Assembly (NCBI GenBank): GCA_030063045.1
Contig: JAQSEB010000021.1
Coordinates: forward strand, 1,302,001 to 1,366,000
Reading direction: 5' to 3'
Length of the DNA stretch: 64,000 nt
Source of the DNA: Pratylenchus scribneri
Taxonomy: Eukaryota; Nematoda; Chromadorea; Rhabditida; Pratylenchidae
Shown piece after piece: positions 54,301-64,000 of the stretch. The position numbers were made by a program, and so were the translations under genes. Position 1 is the first letter of the stretch, and every line of letters starts with the position of its first letter. Under the pieces are notes generated by a model. That model was not told where the DNA came from. It made no database searches and saw only the letters and a program-made list of their open reading frames with translations.

Positions 54301-55195
54301 TTTGAATTTTTCTAAAATGAAATATTATTTTTAAAATTTGCTTTAAAAATATGGAAATAGGAGGAATAGAAAAATGATGGCTGAAAATAATAAAATCTTT
54401 GTTACTCGTTAATTAATTTATAACTGAAGAATAATTATTTAAAGAAATGAAAAATAATGGTTGAGAAAGTATGGAAAATAAGAATTGTTCATAAATTAAT
54501 CTGCAACTCATTTATGAGATAAAGAACATTTTATTTCACAGTGAATGCTGCATGCAAATGGGAGGGACCATCAATACAAAGGAAAAAAGAGATGGATAGA
54601 GAAGGACGGCAGATACATTAAACAATCAGCATTTAATTAGGGAAATTTGCAAAAATTACCCATTTATTATTCATTCCTTTCTTTGCGTACATTTTTCATC
54701 ATTCCATTGTGCAAAAATCTTCAATTAAAAAAGAACAAAAAGTTCACAATCCTATCTTCTCTCCTATATTAAGAAATATTTTCAGAAAATTTACCAAAGA
54801 CAATTTTTAATTTTCCCAAGACAATTCCATTCCAATTTTAATCCTCATTTGATGCCCCTTTATGATGTTTGACTTTCCCAATGAACTCAATTAAATTGCT
54901 ATATTGCCTTCTTAAACAAATAGACAAAGTATAAAATTAATATGTGAATTTGCAATAAATCTTTCTTAAATTTGACATCGAGTAAATATTAGGTATTGAT
55001 ATTTCAGTCAGTCAATTATTGAATTGTACGAAAAATATTCAGTCCTCTTAATTTTTTGTCAAATATAAAAAATTCAGATCTTAAGAATAAGAATTTTGAT
55101 GAATAAGAATTTCGATTTACATTCATTTTTTAATAATATAGATATTCAAATTTCAAAAAATTTATTTCTACAAATTACATTCTAAAGCTCTAAAA
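54301..55195. promoter_or_regulatory. Shared divergent promoter region (pair 2)
   Basis: This 895-bp interval lies between head-to-head SPRY genes. Read in reverse, it shares ordered blocks with 11322-12251 and 7677-8460: GGGAAAGTCAAACATCATAA, GGGGCATCAAATGAGGATTA, TTTGGTAAATTTTCTGAAAA, and a block around GAACAATTCTTATTTTCCAT. Confidence 0.55.
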
Positions 55196-56207
55196 ATGAA
55201 TCCAAAAGCAATGCCGGCCGAATTATTGAATGAATTGTTTAGTTCATTGCCATTGGAAAATGCTTTTGGTCTCCTGGTCAAAATGCCAAATTGCCTTCTG
55301 GCTAGAAATGTACAAAAAATGATTAAAGGCATTAAAGAAGTGGAATATTTTTGGGAAGTAAAATTAAATAAATAAGGAATTTTTCAGGCAATGAAGGAGA
55401 ACCAATGGAATGAAGAGGATTGTGGGCCAAAATTGACAATTTTTGAAGAAGGACTCGTGGCAAAGCATTCCAACTCATATAGTGGTTGGTGAAAATTAAT
55501 ATCTTTTTAAATTGGTTTTAATAATTTTATTTTTAGGAAGAAATTGCGTTCGAGCTGTTTTGTCAATTCCATTGTTCAATTTAAATTGCATCAATAAACC
55601 TAAAATTATCTTTTATTTTGAAGTACAAGTTATCAACGAATCAACTCGGTAATTTAATTTAATTTTCAAAATCACAAAATTTTTTGCAAAAACCAAAAAA
55701 AATTTACATTTTTAAAGCGTAATAAATATTCAGGTTCAGATATGGTGGAATTGATATTGGATTTTGTGAACAAATTCGAATGGAAAACAAATCGCTTGGA
55801 TATGCGGCAAATTCTATTGGAATTGGGCGCAAAGATGCAATTCTGATTGATAGAAACGAGATCAGATTCGAAAATAATGGTGGAGGTTTCAAGAAAGAGA
55901 ATTTCGTTGGCCTCGGCATAATCCATCAACCAAATTCCTCATCTTCATTGAAATGTTTTGCAACTTGGAATGGAAAATTACTTGGTAAATTATTGTAAAA
56001 AAATATAAAAAAATTTAATAATGAAATATGAACAAAAATTATAATTTCAATTAAAAAAAATTATTAGGGAAGTCTGAATTGCCAACAAAATTCGCCACTC
56101 TTGAACTTTTCCCTGCTCTCAGTTTAAACTATTATGGCCAATCAGTCCGCGTAAATTTTGGAAAGAAAAAATGGTGCTTCAAGGAATTTAAACGTGTTTT
56201 CAAATAA
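55196..56207 (+). CDS. F-box-like + SPRY protein (intact, 5 exons)
   Basis: Exons are 55196-55339, 55388-55484, 55537-55648, 55734-55984 and 56068-56207, giving 247 residues. It starts MNPKAMPAELLNELFSSLPL with LLARNVQKMIKGIKE closing the F-box-like exon. The SPRY domain shows DIGFCEQIRMENKSLGYAAN, SIGIGRKDAILIDRNEI, FVGLGIIHQPNSSSSLKCFA, TWNGKLLG, and LFPALSLNYYGQSVRVNFGK at the C-terminal end. Exon lengths and phases equal those of the gene at 9917-11321. It is divergent from the broken coiled-coil paralog at 54300. No signal peptide is seen, so it probably acts inside nematode cells. Confidence 0.8.
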
Positions 56208-57571
56208 TTTGGATTGATAACGAGATATTCCAATAAATGTGGATGAATTAAAATTGTGGATGAATTAAAATTGTGGATGAATTAAAATTAAATATTTATA
56301 ATTTCCATGGTTCTTAATATAATATTAGCCATCCAAATTCAATTCATTTTTATTTTTGCCATATTTTAATTCTATTGAAATCAATTTAAAATGAATGCTT
56401 GGCTCAACTGTTTTAATTAAGATAAATTCATGTTTATTATTTTTTCAACTATTATCCAATTTGGATATCTCAATTAGAGTTGCACCCCCGGGGACGGAGA
56501 TGTGTTCGGGGAGAAATTTTCGGGGATCAAATTTTCGGGGAACATCTCGGGGCTACCCCGGGGTCATCTTTTTCGGGGACGGGGATTCGGGGATCACTTC
56601 GGGGATCCCCGGGGAAGAAGACGGGGATTAAGGGAATTTTTTAAAAAGGCAAAAAGCATAAAAAAATTTGCATTCTGGGTTAAAAATATAAAAATTTAGT
56701 AAAATTCCATGCTTTTTAGTTGCCCATTGAAAATTTAGACTTAATTTTATCAGCGTGATTATTATTTCTTACTATGTTCTTTTCAAATCAACCCTCAGGC
56801 ATAGGAATAAACTTATAAATTTGATATTTTATTATTAAATATAAAGCACTTGGCCAAGCAGCTGCAGGAAGATAGCTGACAACGAAATGGTGGTAGGCCA
56901 AAAACAGATCGAATTTATCAAATCACAATTGTGATTTGGGAAATTTTCCCCTTGAAGCTTTAGGGCAAATAACTGTTTGGCGAAAAATATGTAACTTGAT
57001 AAAAGGCAGCGAATCACAATTATGATTTGGTGAATTCGCCCGAGCCAGTTGCATGGTAAATTGCTGGTGCAGTGTCGGTTTTTAAAAAAACAGGTTTTTG
57101 AAAAATGTCGATTTTCGTTTATTTTAGGCAAAATTCACCAATTTCGCATCGAAATTTTGACCGAATTACTGAAAATGAAACCGACTTTGGGCGACTTCTC
57201 TTATGTCTTATCGACATCGCAAAATCCCAACCCCAAATTTCTATGTCCAAAATCTCTACAGAACATTAATTTTGGGCTATCATCACTACCCATCTATAAT
57301 TGTAGGGCACGGACATCACCTTCGGAGGATAGGTATTTTGGTGAACTACATATATTTAAAATTAAAGTATTTTCAAAAAATTCGTAAAATTTTTCTCTTG
57401 TTAGGGATATTAGATAGAGTGATTTGGAGTCATCAATTATGTTATGCTGTGCTATGAATAGCATACAAAAATAAAAAAAATAAGTAATTAAATTAAATAA
57501 TTGAGAATAAATAGAATAAATTTAAAATTTTTTAATCATCAAATGAAAATGAGAAAATTAAACTCAAAATT
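56208..57571. other. Intergenic with GC-rich repeat patches
   Basis: At 56480-56640 GGGGATC/CCCCGGGG phrases recur (TTGCACCCCCGGGGACGG, CACTTCGGGGATCCCCGGGG), resembling a decayed element. At 56880-57060 AATCACAATTGTGATTTGG appears with a second AATCACAATTATGATTTGG copy. Frames at 57049-57457 are open in two phases and remain uncalled. Confidence 0.4.
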
Positions 57572-60140
57572 CTAATCCCTAAAATCATTATCTCTGTATG
57601 GATATTTTATTTTAGCCGCTATTCTTTTATAATTTTCCATATCTTCGTCATCAAAATCGAATAGGGCGCGAATGCGTTCTTCTATTTTAGCCATTGTCGG
57701 ATCCAATTGTTCAGTACTATCTTTGTTTGTTATCTTCGCACTCATGGCTAAAATTTTAAAATATTTAGGTTAACAGTAAATTATAAGTTGTACATATTCT
57801 GTCAAATTTCTAAACATACCATTAATGAGGAATTTTTGTGGAATTTGTGCCGGTGCCTCCTTCCCAATTTCCTCGGTTCCATCATATTTTGCCAACATTT
57901 CGGCCATTTGATTGCGCAACCAAGGCAATGCCCGCAATGGCAAATACAATGTTCCTTTTCGCTTAGTTGTTTCGTTGAAGGAAATAAGTAATAGGCAAAT
58001 TTGACCATTCGGTTTGTGCACATTCGAAAAAAGGACCAGTTCCACATGGAATTTATGATGTCGGCCAATCACTTCAACACTTCGCAGTTCAAATTTATAT
58101 CGGAATTGATCGTCATCAGCATTGTTTGCTCCTTCAGTCAATTTGAGAATATCTAGAAAATTTCAGAAAAATTAAAAAGTAAATAAAATCAAATGGTAAT
58201 TTGGACTTGAAGCAGTTTAATTAATTGTCTCATTATTGAATTATAAATAACCTTGAATTTGGTATTTTTGTTCAAAATTTTCTGCAGCCAATTCCCCAAT
58301 GAGTTCATCAAATGCGCGCACAAATGCATAGCCGTCATGGGGGATCGGAATATTTCGAAAATCTAAATGTTTATATTGGCCGGTAGCATTTGTTGATAAC
58401 TGCAATTTATTACTTCATTAACCAATCAAAAAGAATTAGAATAATACTGACGGCGATTGCGAAGATTTTCTGGCCACTTGTGCCCTTTTCCAATTTGAGT
58501 ATCAATTGTTTTTTATTGCAATGAATGCCAAATTCAAGCAATCGAGTCTCCAAAGCCAAAAAATGGTCGTTATTTGTTGGGTTTTTAAAATTGCTAATTG
58601 ATCCTAAATAACATTAAATATTCAGCAAATTTTCCAACAAAATACCTTTAAAAAATTGTTTCGGAATTTGTGCCAATACCTCCATTTCAATTTTCTCTGT
58701 TCCACCATGTTTTGCCAAAATTTCGGCCATTTGTTTGCGCAACCAAGGCAATGCCAGCAATGACAAAATTGTGAATCTTTTTTGTTTAGTAGTTTCGCTG
58801 AAGGATATAAGTCGAAGACAAATTGACTTTTGGCCATTCGGTTCGTGTTCCTTAGGAAAAATCAACAATTCCAGTTGGAATTTGTGGCGTTGACCAGTCA
58901 TTTCGACGGTTTTCAGTTTCAATATATTTTGAGGTTGACCATCACTGCCAGTTTCGACAATCATCAATTGGGAAGTATCTAAAGTTAAATTTGACAAAGA
59001 AATATTTTAAAAAAATTGATGAATTTTTATTATATAGACCCTGAACTAGCCCGAACTTTTCCCAATTGCTTAATGTTATTGAAAGTGGTAGTAAACATTG
59101 AAAAAAGATTAAAGCGGTTGGTTCAATGGTTTGTCCTAAGCTACCCAAACCCTATATGCAATTAATAGGCTTAAAAATTAACGTTTTGGTATATAATGAT
59201 TCACGGTCTGGACAATATAAAAAGGTATTAAACCGTTTAAACTCTCTTATGGTTTTTGGTTCAAAAATTTGTTTAAAATTAATTATACCTAAGTCTAATC
59301 ATTATCAAATGATGTATTTTGTTGAGATTTTAGAACGGATTTAATGTTTGTGGGTATAGGACAAACCATTGAACCGCTATTATCTTTTCGTTATTTTAAA
59401 TATCTCCCTTATTGATTGTAAATTTAAGAATTTTTATACAAACCTTGAATTTGCAATTTTTGTTCAAAATTTTCCGCTGCCAATTCCTCAATGAGTTCAT
59501 CCAATGACCGAATGAATGCATAGGCATCCTCCGGGACAAAAATGTTAGTGAAATGGAAGTATTGGAGAAAACGGATTAACTGCAATTTTTTTGCCTTAAA
59601 AGCTTATAAATAGACTAAAAATAACTTTGATTTTGAATAATTTTTGACCATTTCTGCCCTTTTCAAAATTAAGTCGCAATTGTCTTCCATTTCCCAGTTC
59701 AAGCAGTCGAGTCTCTAAAATTTCTCGTGATAAAAGTTGTCGTTGTTCTTTTTGCTCGGTTGCATTATTTGTTGTTGTTTCAGGCGATGAAATTGTAAAA
59801 GATGAGTTTGCGCTCTCGGAGGGAAGAAAAAATTGCATTCCTTCATCATTGCCACTGCAGAATTGATTGCGTTGACATTGGCAAAGCTCAAAAAATCACA
59901 ATCAATTTAAAATTAATTTTGGACTAATTTTTCGATAAATAATTCACTTTCACTTTAATAATTATTTATAAAAACCTGTTGAGATTTGATGAGAATATTA
60001 CAATGGCCATTTCTATTTTGAATATACGAGAATTGATTGCCAAATATGTTGGGTGAATTTTGCCAGATTGATGCGAATGTTCTGCTGTACAATTTATTGG
60101 CATGGAATATTCGATAATAGAAATAATATTTTTGGAACAT
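57572..60140 (-). CDS. Four-repeat PUR-alpha-like protein A (intact, 8 exons, 567 aa)
   Basis: Minus-strand exons are 59976-60140, 59626-59886, 59444-59579, 58646-58978, 58452-58603, 58252-58399, 57820-58152 and 57572-57747; every junction is in phase. Residues 1-31 (MFQKYYFYYRIFHANKLYSR...) are Arg/Lys-rich with no acidic residue, like a mitochondrial presequence. Four repeats follow at about 120-185, 200-285, 315-395 and 415-495. Odd repeats read LRLNFEKGRNGQKLFKI ... NIFVPEDAYAFIRSLDELIE. Even repeats read HKFQLELLIF ... NGQ..ICLRLISF ... LALPWLRKQMAEIL. Both resemble the beta-beta-beta-beta-helix PUR repeat (LDLKEN-RGRFLRV...IxLP...FRDAL). PUR proteins bind single-stranded nucleic acid as repeat pairs. 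A conserved acidic tail (LFDFDDEDMENYKRIAAKI) ends the protein. Assignment to PUR is by pattern only. A trans-splice-like acceptor (TTTTTTTTAG) lies 9 nt before the ATG. Confidence 0.75.
59105..59392. mobile_element. MITE in an intron of PUR-like gene A (family 2)
   Basis: Inverted ends AAAGCGGTTGGTTCAATGGT, TTGTCCTA and TAGGACAAACCATTGAACCG. It fills the 465-bp intron between exons 3 and 4 without touching the splice sites. Confidence 0.7.
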
Positions 60141-60284
60141 TTTTGACAACTAAAAAAAATTAAATTGTTAAATTTTTGGGCATAACGATGTTAAAAATTG
60201 TATTGAAAAATTACAAATAATTAGAATAAAAAATTTTCAATTTTTTAATAATTTTAACAGCAAATAAGTAAACAATAATTAAGA
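60141..60284 (-). promoter_or_regulatory. Intercistronic spacer with trans-splice-like acceptor
   Basis: Only 144 bp separate the stop of gene B (60285) and the ATG of gene A (60140) on the same strand. On that strand the spacer ends in AATTTTTTTTAG-TTGTCAAAA-ATG. Spacing of this size and a pyrimidine-rich AG are typical of nematode operons, where downstream genes receive a spliced leader. A monocistronic promoter here cannot be excluded. Confidence 0.55.
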
Positions 60285-63200
60285 CTATTTCTTATAAAAA
60301 TTCAATGTTTTGATGGATTTTTTTATTTTAGCCGCTATTCTTCTATAATTCTCCATTTCTTCATCATCAAAATCGAAAAGGGTTTGAATGCCTCTTTCCA
60401 ATGCTATTTTTGGATCCATCGGTTCAGTGTTATTTTTGTTGATCATTTTTGATTGTTTCAAATTTGATTTTTGTTGAACTGCTTTGGGCATCCTTTGGTT
60501 TTTGTAGCCACTTTGATTGGAATTTAGCATTTTGGCTGGCATTTTTGGATGATGTTGAATAGATGTGGGTTTTATATTGCTAATTTGTGGCGAAATTCCT
60601 TTATGTTGTCCAGCAGAATAAATGCCATTTCGAAAGGTTGGAGTGCTATCTTCAAAATTTAGCAAATGATTAAAATATTTGATAAAATTAGTAAAAATGT
60701 AAGCTTAATAGAATTTTTAAAGAAAATATTCATAAAAATAAGGGAGTCAAATTAATTACCTATTATTCTCTGTACCAAAAACACTGAAAAATAAGAATTT
60801 TTAAGTAGGACTAGGCTTGGGTAGTTTGGATTTCGGAGCTTAGGATAATGTGGGAAGTTATATTTTTACCAAGATCGGAAATTTTAAGGGGAATGATATA
60901 ATAAAAATCCCCAGCAAATAAAATGCTTGATAACAATTAATAAAACTCAAATATTTTATTAATCTTTTTTTTTTGCCTTATAAGCTCAGTTAGACATAAA
61001 CATACTCAAATGAAGCAATTGTTTTGGGATTTGTGCCGGTGCCTCCCTTTCAATTTTTTCTGTTCCATCATGTTTTGTCAAAATTTCGGCCATTTGTATG
61101 CGCAGCCAAGGCAATGTTTGTAGCGGCAAATTCATTATAGTTTTTCTCGCACTGGTTTTGCTCACGGCGCAAAGTCCAAGGCAAATTTTTTTATAAATTT
61201 TCTCATTGTGTGTATTTAGAAAAAGCAGCAATTCCAATTGGAATTTGTCGATTATGCCCGTCAATTCCACTGTTTTCAGTTTAAATTGTTTACTTGTTTT
61301 GTGGCCATCATTGGCAATTTCAATGGCCGATTGGGGATCTAGAAATGGAAAACCACTATTTAATTTGGCGAAAAATTAATGAAAATTGCTAAAAGTTTAT
61401 AACGGTTTTGGTTTGTATTAGACCTCCAAACTATACCCATTCGATAATATCGTCGAGACGCATCGAATGGTATATATATTTTGTCTTGGTTTGATCACAA
61501 TTAAAGGTTTTAAACCACTTAAACCATCTTGTAGATTTTGGTTCAAAACCAATTGAACCATGACAAATTATATACCATTCGACGCGTCTTGACGAACTCT
61601 ATTGAATGGACATATGGTTTTGTGGTCTAGGACAAACCTCTAAACCGTTATAATCTTTTCGCCATATTCACTATTTTTCCGACATTTTGTTCCTAATTCA
61701 TTATTTTCTATTTCTTCTAGTAACCTTTAATTTGAATGTCCAATTTTTGTTCAAAATTTTCTGCCGCCAATTCTTCAATGAGTTCATCTAAAACACGCAC
61801 AAATGCATAGGCATCCTCCGGCACCGGAATTTTGGAAAAATGGTGAAATTTGCCAAATTTGATTGTCTGCAATTTTTTTTTATCAGCCATAAAGGATTAT
61901 AAAATCAAAAATGCTCACACTGATATGAAAGAATTTATGGCCCCTGCTGCCTTTAGTAATTCCTCGATTTAATTTTTCATTCCCACATTTGATGGGTTTT
62001 TTCACATCCAATTGTTTCAAATTTGGTTTTTGTTGGAAGGGGAAAGATCGGAACATCTTTTGTCTTCTATAACAACTTTGATTTGAATTTCGCATTTTGT
62101 TCGTTATTTTTGGGAAAGTCACGGGCTTATTTGCTCCTCCCAATTGTGGCCTATTTCCTCGTTGTTGCAATTTTTGTACAGAAGTAATGTTATTTGGAAC
62201 GGCGGGAGAAGCATGGGAAACACCTTAATATAAGTGGAAAAATGAGCAATGATAAAACGAATTTTAGAAAAATTGATGTTCCATTTGAGGTTTTAATCCA
62301 AATAGAAAAAAATTATCCTTAATTATGGGTTATTGATGATTTTCAAAAATTCTATGATTGGTCAGCATAGGAAAAAACATACCCATATGCAAGAATTTTT
62401 GAGGAATTTGTGCCGGTGCTTCCTTCCCAATTTCCTCTGTTCCATCATGTTTTACCAACATTTCGGCCATTTGTGTTCGCAACCAAGGCAATGCCCGCAA
62501 TGGTAAAGTCGACCTCCTTCTTTGGTTTGTTTTCTCATTGAAGGATGTTAATTCAAGGCAAATTTCGTCCATCATTCCTCTGTCCTTATTTACAAAAAGC
62601 ACCAATTCCACTTGGAATTTGTGGATTATGCCAGTCAGTTCGACAGTTTTCAGTTTCAATGGTCGAATTGTTCGGCGGTCATCTTTGGCAGTTTCGATGA
62701 TAGATTTGGGATCTAGAAATTGCTAGTGATGAGCCAAAATCGAAGATAACATATTTAAAACAATTTTTAATGCGGGGTCATTCCCTTCTCGGACAATTCT
62801 ATCTTATCAATTTTGACAAACCATAGCTCATCAGCCAATTAACCAATCAAAATGAGTGCATCTTATAGTACTAAAAGTATTAGCTATTTAATGTTATATT
62901 GATCATCCAAAAATGTAATTTTCTGGCTAATTTATGTCCACAAAACAAAAAATAAAGGCCATTTTTCAATTTTTGGCCGCAATTTAGCCAAAACTTTAAA
63001 TTTTTGGATGATCAATATATCAATGGAGAGCCAATAAATAGGGCTAATAAATGCACTTTAGATCATTTAAATTGGTTAATTGAGTTGCGAGCTGTGTAGC
63101 TCGATAAAATCGCTGAGATGAATATGTCCCTCGCTGTTCTTAATGATCCTAATTGAATGTAAAATCGGATGAAAACCTTGAATTTGCAGTAATTTTTGTT

Positions 63201-64000
63201 CAAAATTTTCTTTAGCCAATTCTAAAATGAGTTCATCAAAAGCTCGCACAAATGCATAGGCATCCTTTGGGACCGGAATTTTGTTGAAATTGTTGAATTT
63301 GCCTAATTTGTATAACTAAAAACAAATCCATTTTAGTAATAAAGAATCAAAAATATACTCACAATAATACAGAAAAATTTTTGACCGCTTTTGCCTTCAA
63401 TTATTTCAAGTTTCACACTTTTTCTATTATAAGCGTCCAGCCAAAGAAATTGCCAATCCAAATTCAAATGACTTTCTATGCTAGGAAGATGATTTTCATT
63501 TCCATCATTTTTACTACAAAATTGATAGCGTTTATATTGGTGCTGAAAAATTTAAAGTCTTTAATTTAGCTACTGGTTCATTCTTTTTTTTAAAATTTTA
63601 TATTTAAAATGTTATATTTGTATTTTGTATGATACACTTTATAATTATAACATGTTAGATCTCGTCACAACGCATCGCTTGATAATTACTTTGGCTTCGA
63701 TTTAATCGGTTTAATACCCTTAATTTTTGATAAAGCCATGCTATACCATTCGATGCTAATTGACTAGCACTATTGATTGAGTATACGGCTCGGCGAGCCG
63801 TAGGGCTCGGTGGTCTAGAACAAACCATTAAGCCGCTAATTTTTTTGCATTTTTAATATTTTTTTAAAACATTTTTTCGCCAAATTAAATACTATCAATT
63901 TTTAAAATTTATTTAAAAAACCTGTTGAGGTTTGAAGAGAATAGGTGCATTCCTTTTCTGCTGAAATTGCATAAATTGATTGGCAAATATAATTGGAGAA
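60285..64000 (-). CDS. Four-repeat PUR-alpha-like protein B (5' end beyond window)
   Basis: Minus-strand exons in view are 63922-64000 (partial), 63363-63542, 63177-63315, 62383-62712, 61919-62223, 61725-61866, 61006-61338 and 60285-60649, all in phase with GT-AG borders. The layout equals gene A. Odd repeats are VKLEIIEGKSGQKFFCII ... IPVPKDAYAFVRAFDELILE and ITKGSRGHKFFHIS ... IPVPEDAYAFVRVLDELIEE. Even repeats carry HKFQVELVLF ... LPLRALPWLRTQMAEML and DKFQLELLLF ... LPLQTLPWLRIQMAEIL. Gene B has longer Gln/Asn/Lys-rich linkers (exons 5 and 8: NKMRNSNQSCYRRQKMFRS, MLNSNQSGYKNQRMPKA). It ends with LFDFDDEEMENYRRIAAKIK. The start codon and any presequence lie outside the window. A single-stranded nucleic-acid-binding role is inferred from the PUR-like pattern. 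Confidence 0.7.
61396..61668. mobile_element. MITE in an intron of PUR-like gene B (family 2)
   Basis: The left end TTTATAACGGTTTTGGTTTG pairs with the right end GGACAAACCTCTAAACCGTT. Internal TACCCATTCGATAATATCGT and ACCATTCGACGCGTCTTGAC also occur. Confidence 0.65.
62823..63105. mobile_element. Fold-back MITE in an intron of PUR-like gene B (family 3)
   Basis: TATTGATCATCCAAAAATGT (left) pairs with TTTTTGGATGATCAATATAT (right). Outer arms CCAATTAACCAATCAAAATG and AAATTGGTTAATTGAGTTGC also pair partly. It lies between exons 3 and 4. Confidence 0.65.
63605..63845. mobile_element. Degenerate MITE in the first visible intron of PUR-like gene B (family 2)
   Basis: TATACCATTCGATGCTAATT, GGTCTAGAACAAACCATTAA and GCCGCTAATT match the copies at 59105 and 61396. 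It includes a small palindrome, CGGCTCGGCGAGCCG. Confidence 0.55.

Noticed and set aside
57049..57457. Frames with an F-box-like start (IEILTELLKMK)
   Set aside because: Two overlapping phases are equally open, the hydrophobic pattern is short, and no following domain is found.
1..64000. tRNA and rRNA genes
   Set aside because: No cloverleaf with a convincing GGTTCRANNCC arm and matching acceptor stem, and no conserved rRNA stretch, was seen. A tRNAscan-SE run would settle this.

Overview
The window looks like AT-rich genomic DNA of a nematode, most likely a plant-parasitic one (inference). Genes are split by short GT-AG introns (about 45-60 bp, plus a few long ones). Several start codons lie just after a pyrimidine-rich AG, as expected for spliced-leader trans-splicing. 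Many small genes begin with a signal peptide. One secreted protein has a SPRY domain, and two related proteins carry a plant-type EAR motif (DLNxxP). I found no rRNA, tRNA, CRISPR array or bacterial-type operon. All multi-exon models below were built by hand from splice sites, reading phase and comparison between paralogs.

Layout. (1) 0-13.7 kb: a cluster of genes for F-box-like + SPRY proteins. Three look intact (456-1775 +, 6588-7676 -, 9917-11321 -), one has a frameshift (12252-13690 +), and several are fragments, one next to a fold-back transposon (3.3-4.3 kb). (2) 13.9-21.2 kb: two direct copies of a large GC-rich composite repeat with long but spurious ORFs; a third copy of its tail lies at 22.6-23.1 kb. 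(3) 21.9-26.6 kb: an RGG/CCHC zinc-knuckle protein and two small secreted proteins. (4) 26.6-31.2 kb: a secreted EAR-family protein that runs into a 1.6-kb 49-bp satellite, followed directly by 27-bp and 38-bp minisatellites. (5) 31-36.4 kb: gene remnants, two more minisatellites, short GC palindromes and a SPRYSEC-like secreted gene. (6) 37.7-45.1 kb: further small secreted or membrane proteins. (7) 46.2-48.2 kb: two convergent copies of the EAR family, one with four zinc fingers and one with the signal peptide. (8) 50-52 kb: a hAT-like element with 8-bp target duplication and a fold-back MITE. (9) 52.9-56.2 kb: a second divergent F-box-like/SPRY pair. (10) 57.6-64 kb: two tandem genes for proteins with four PUR-alpha-like repeats each, 144 bp apart and possibly an operon.

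How the parts fit together. The F-box-like/SPRY genes occur as head-to-head pairs (one member with a coiled-coil first exon, one without) around a conserved ~0.9-kb shared promoter. The EAR family combines a signal peptide, a basic KRKLD-type patch, a DLNEIP motif and C2H2 zinc fingers. No single copy here has every part, but together they suggest secreted proteins that could act on host transcription. This is a hypothesis from sequence only.
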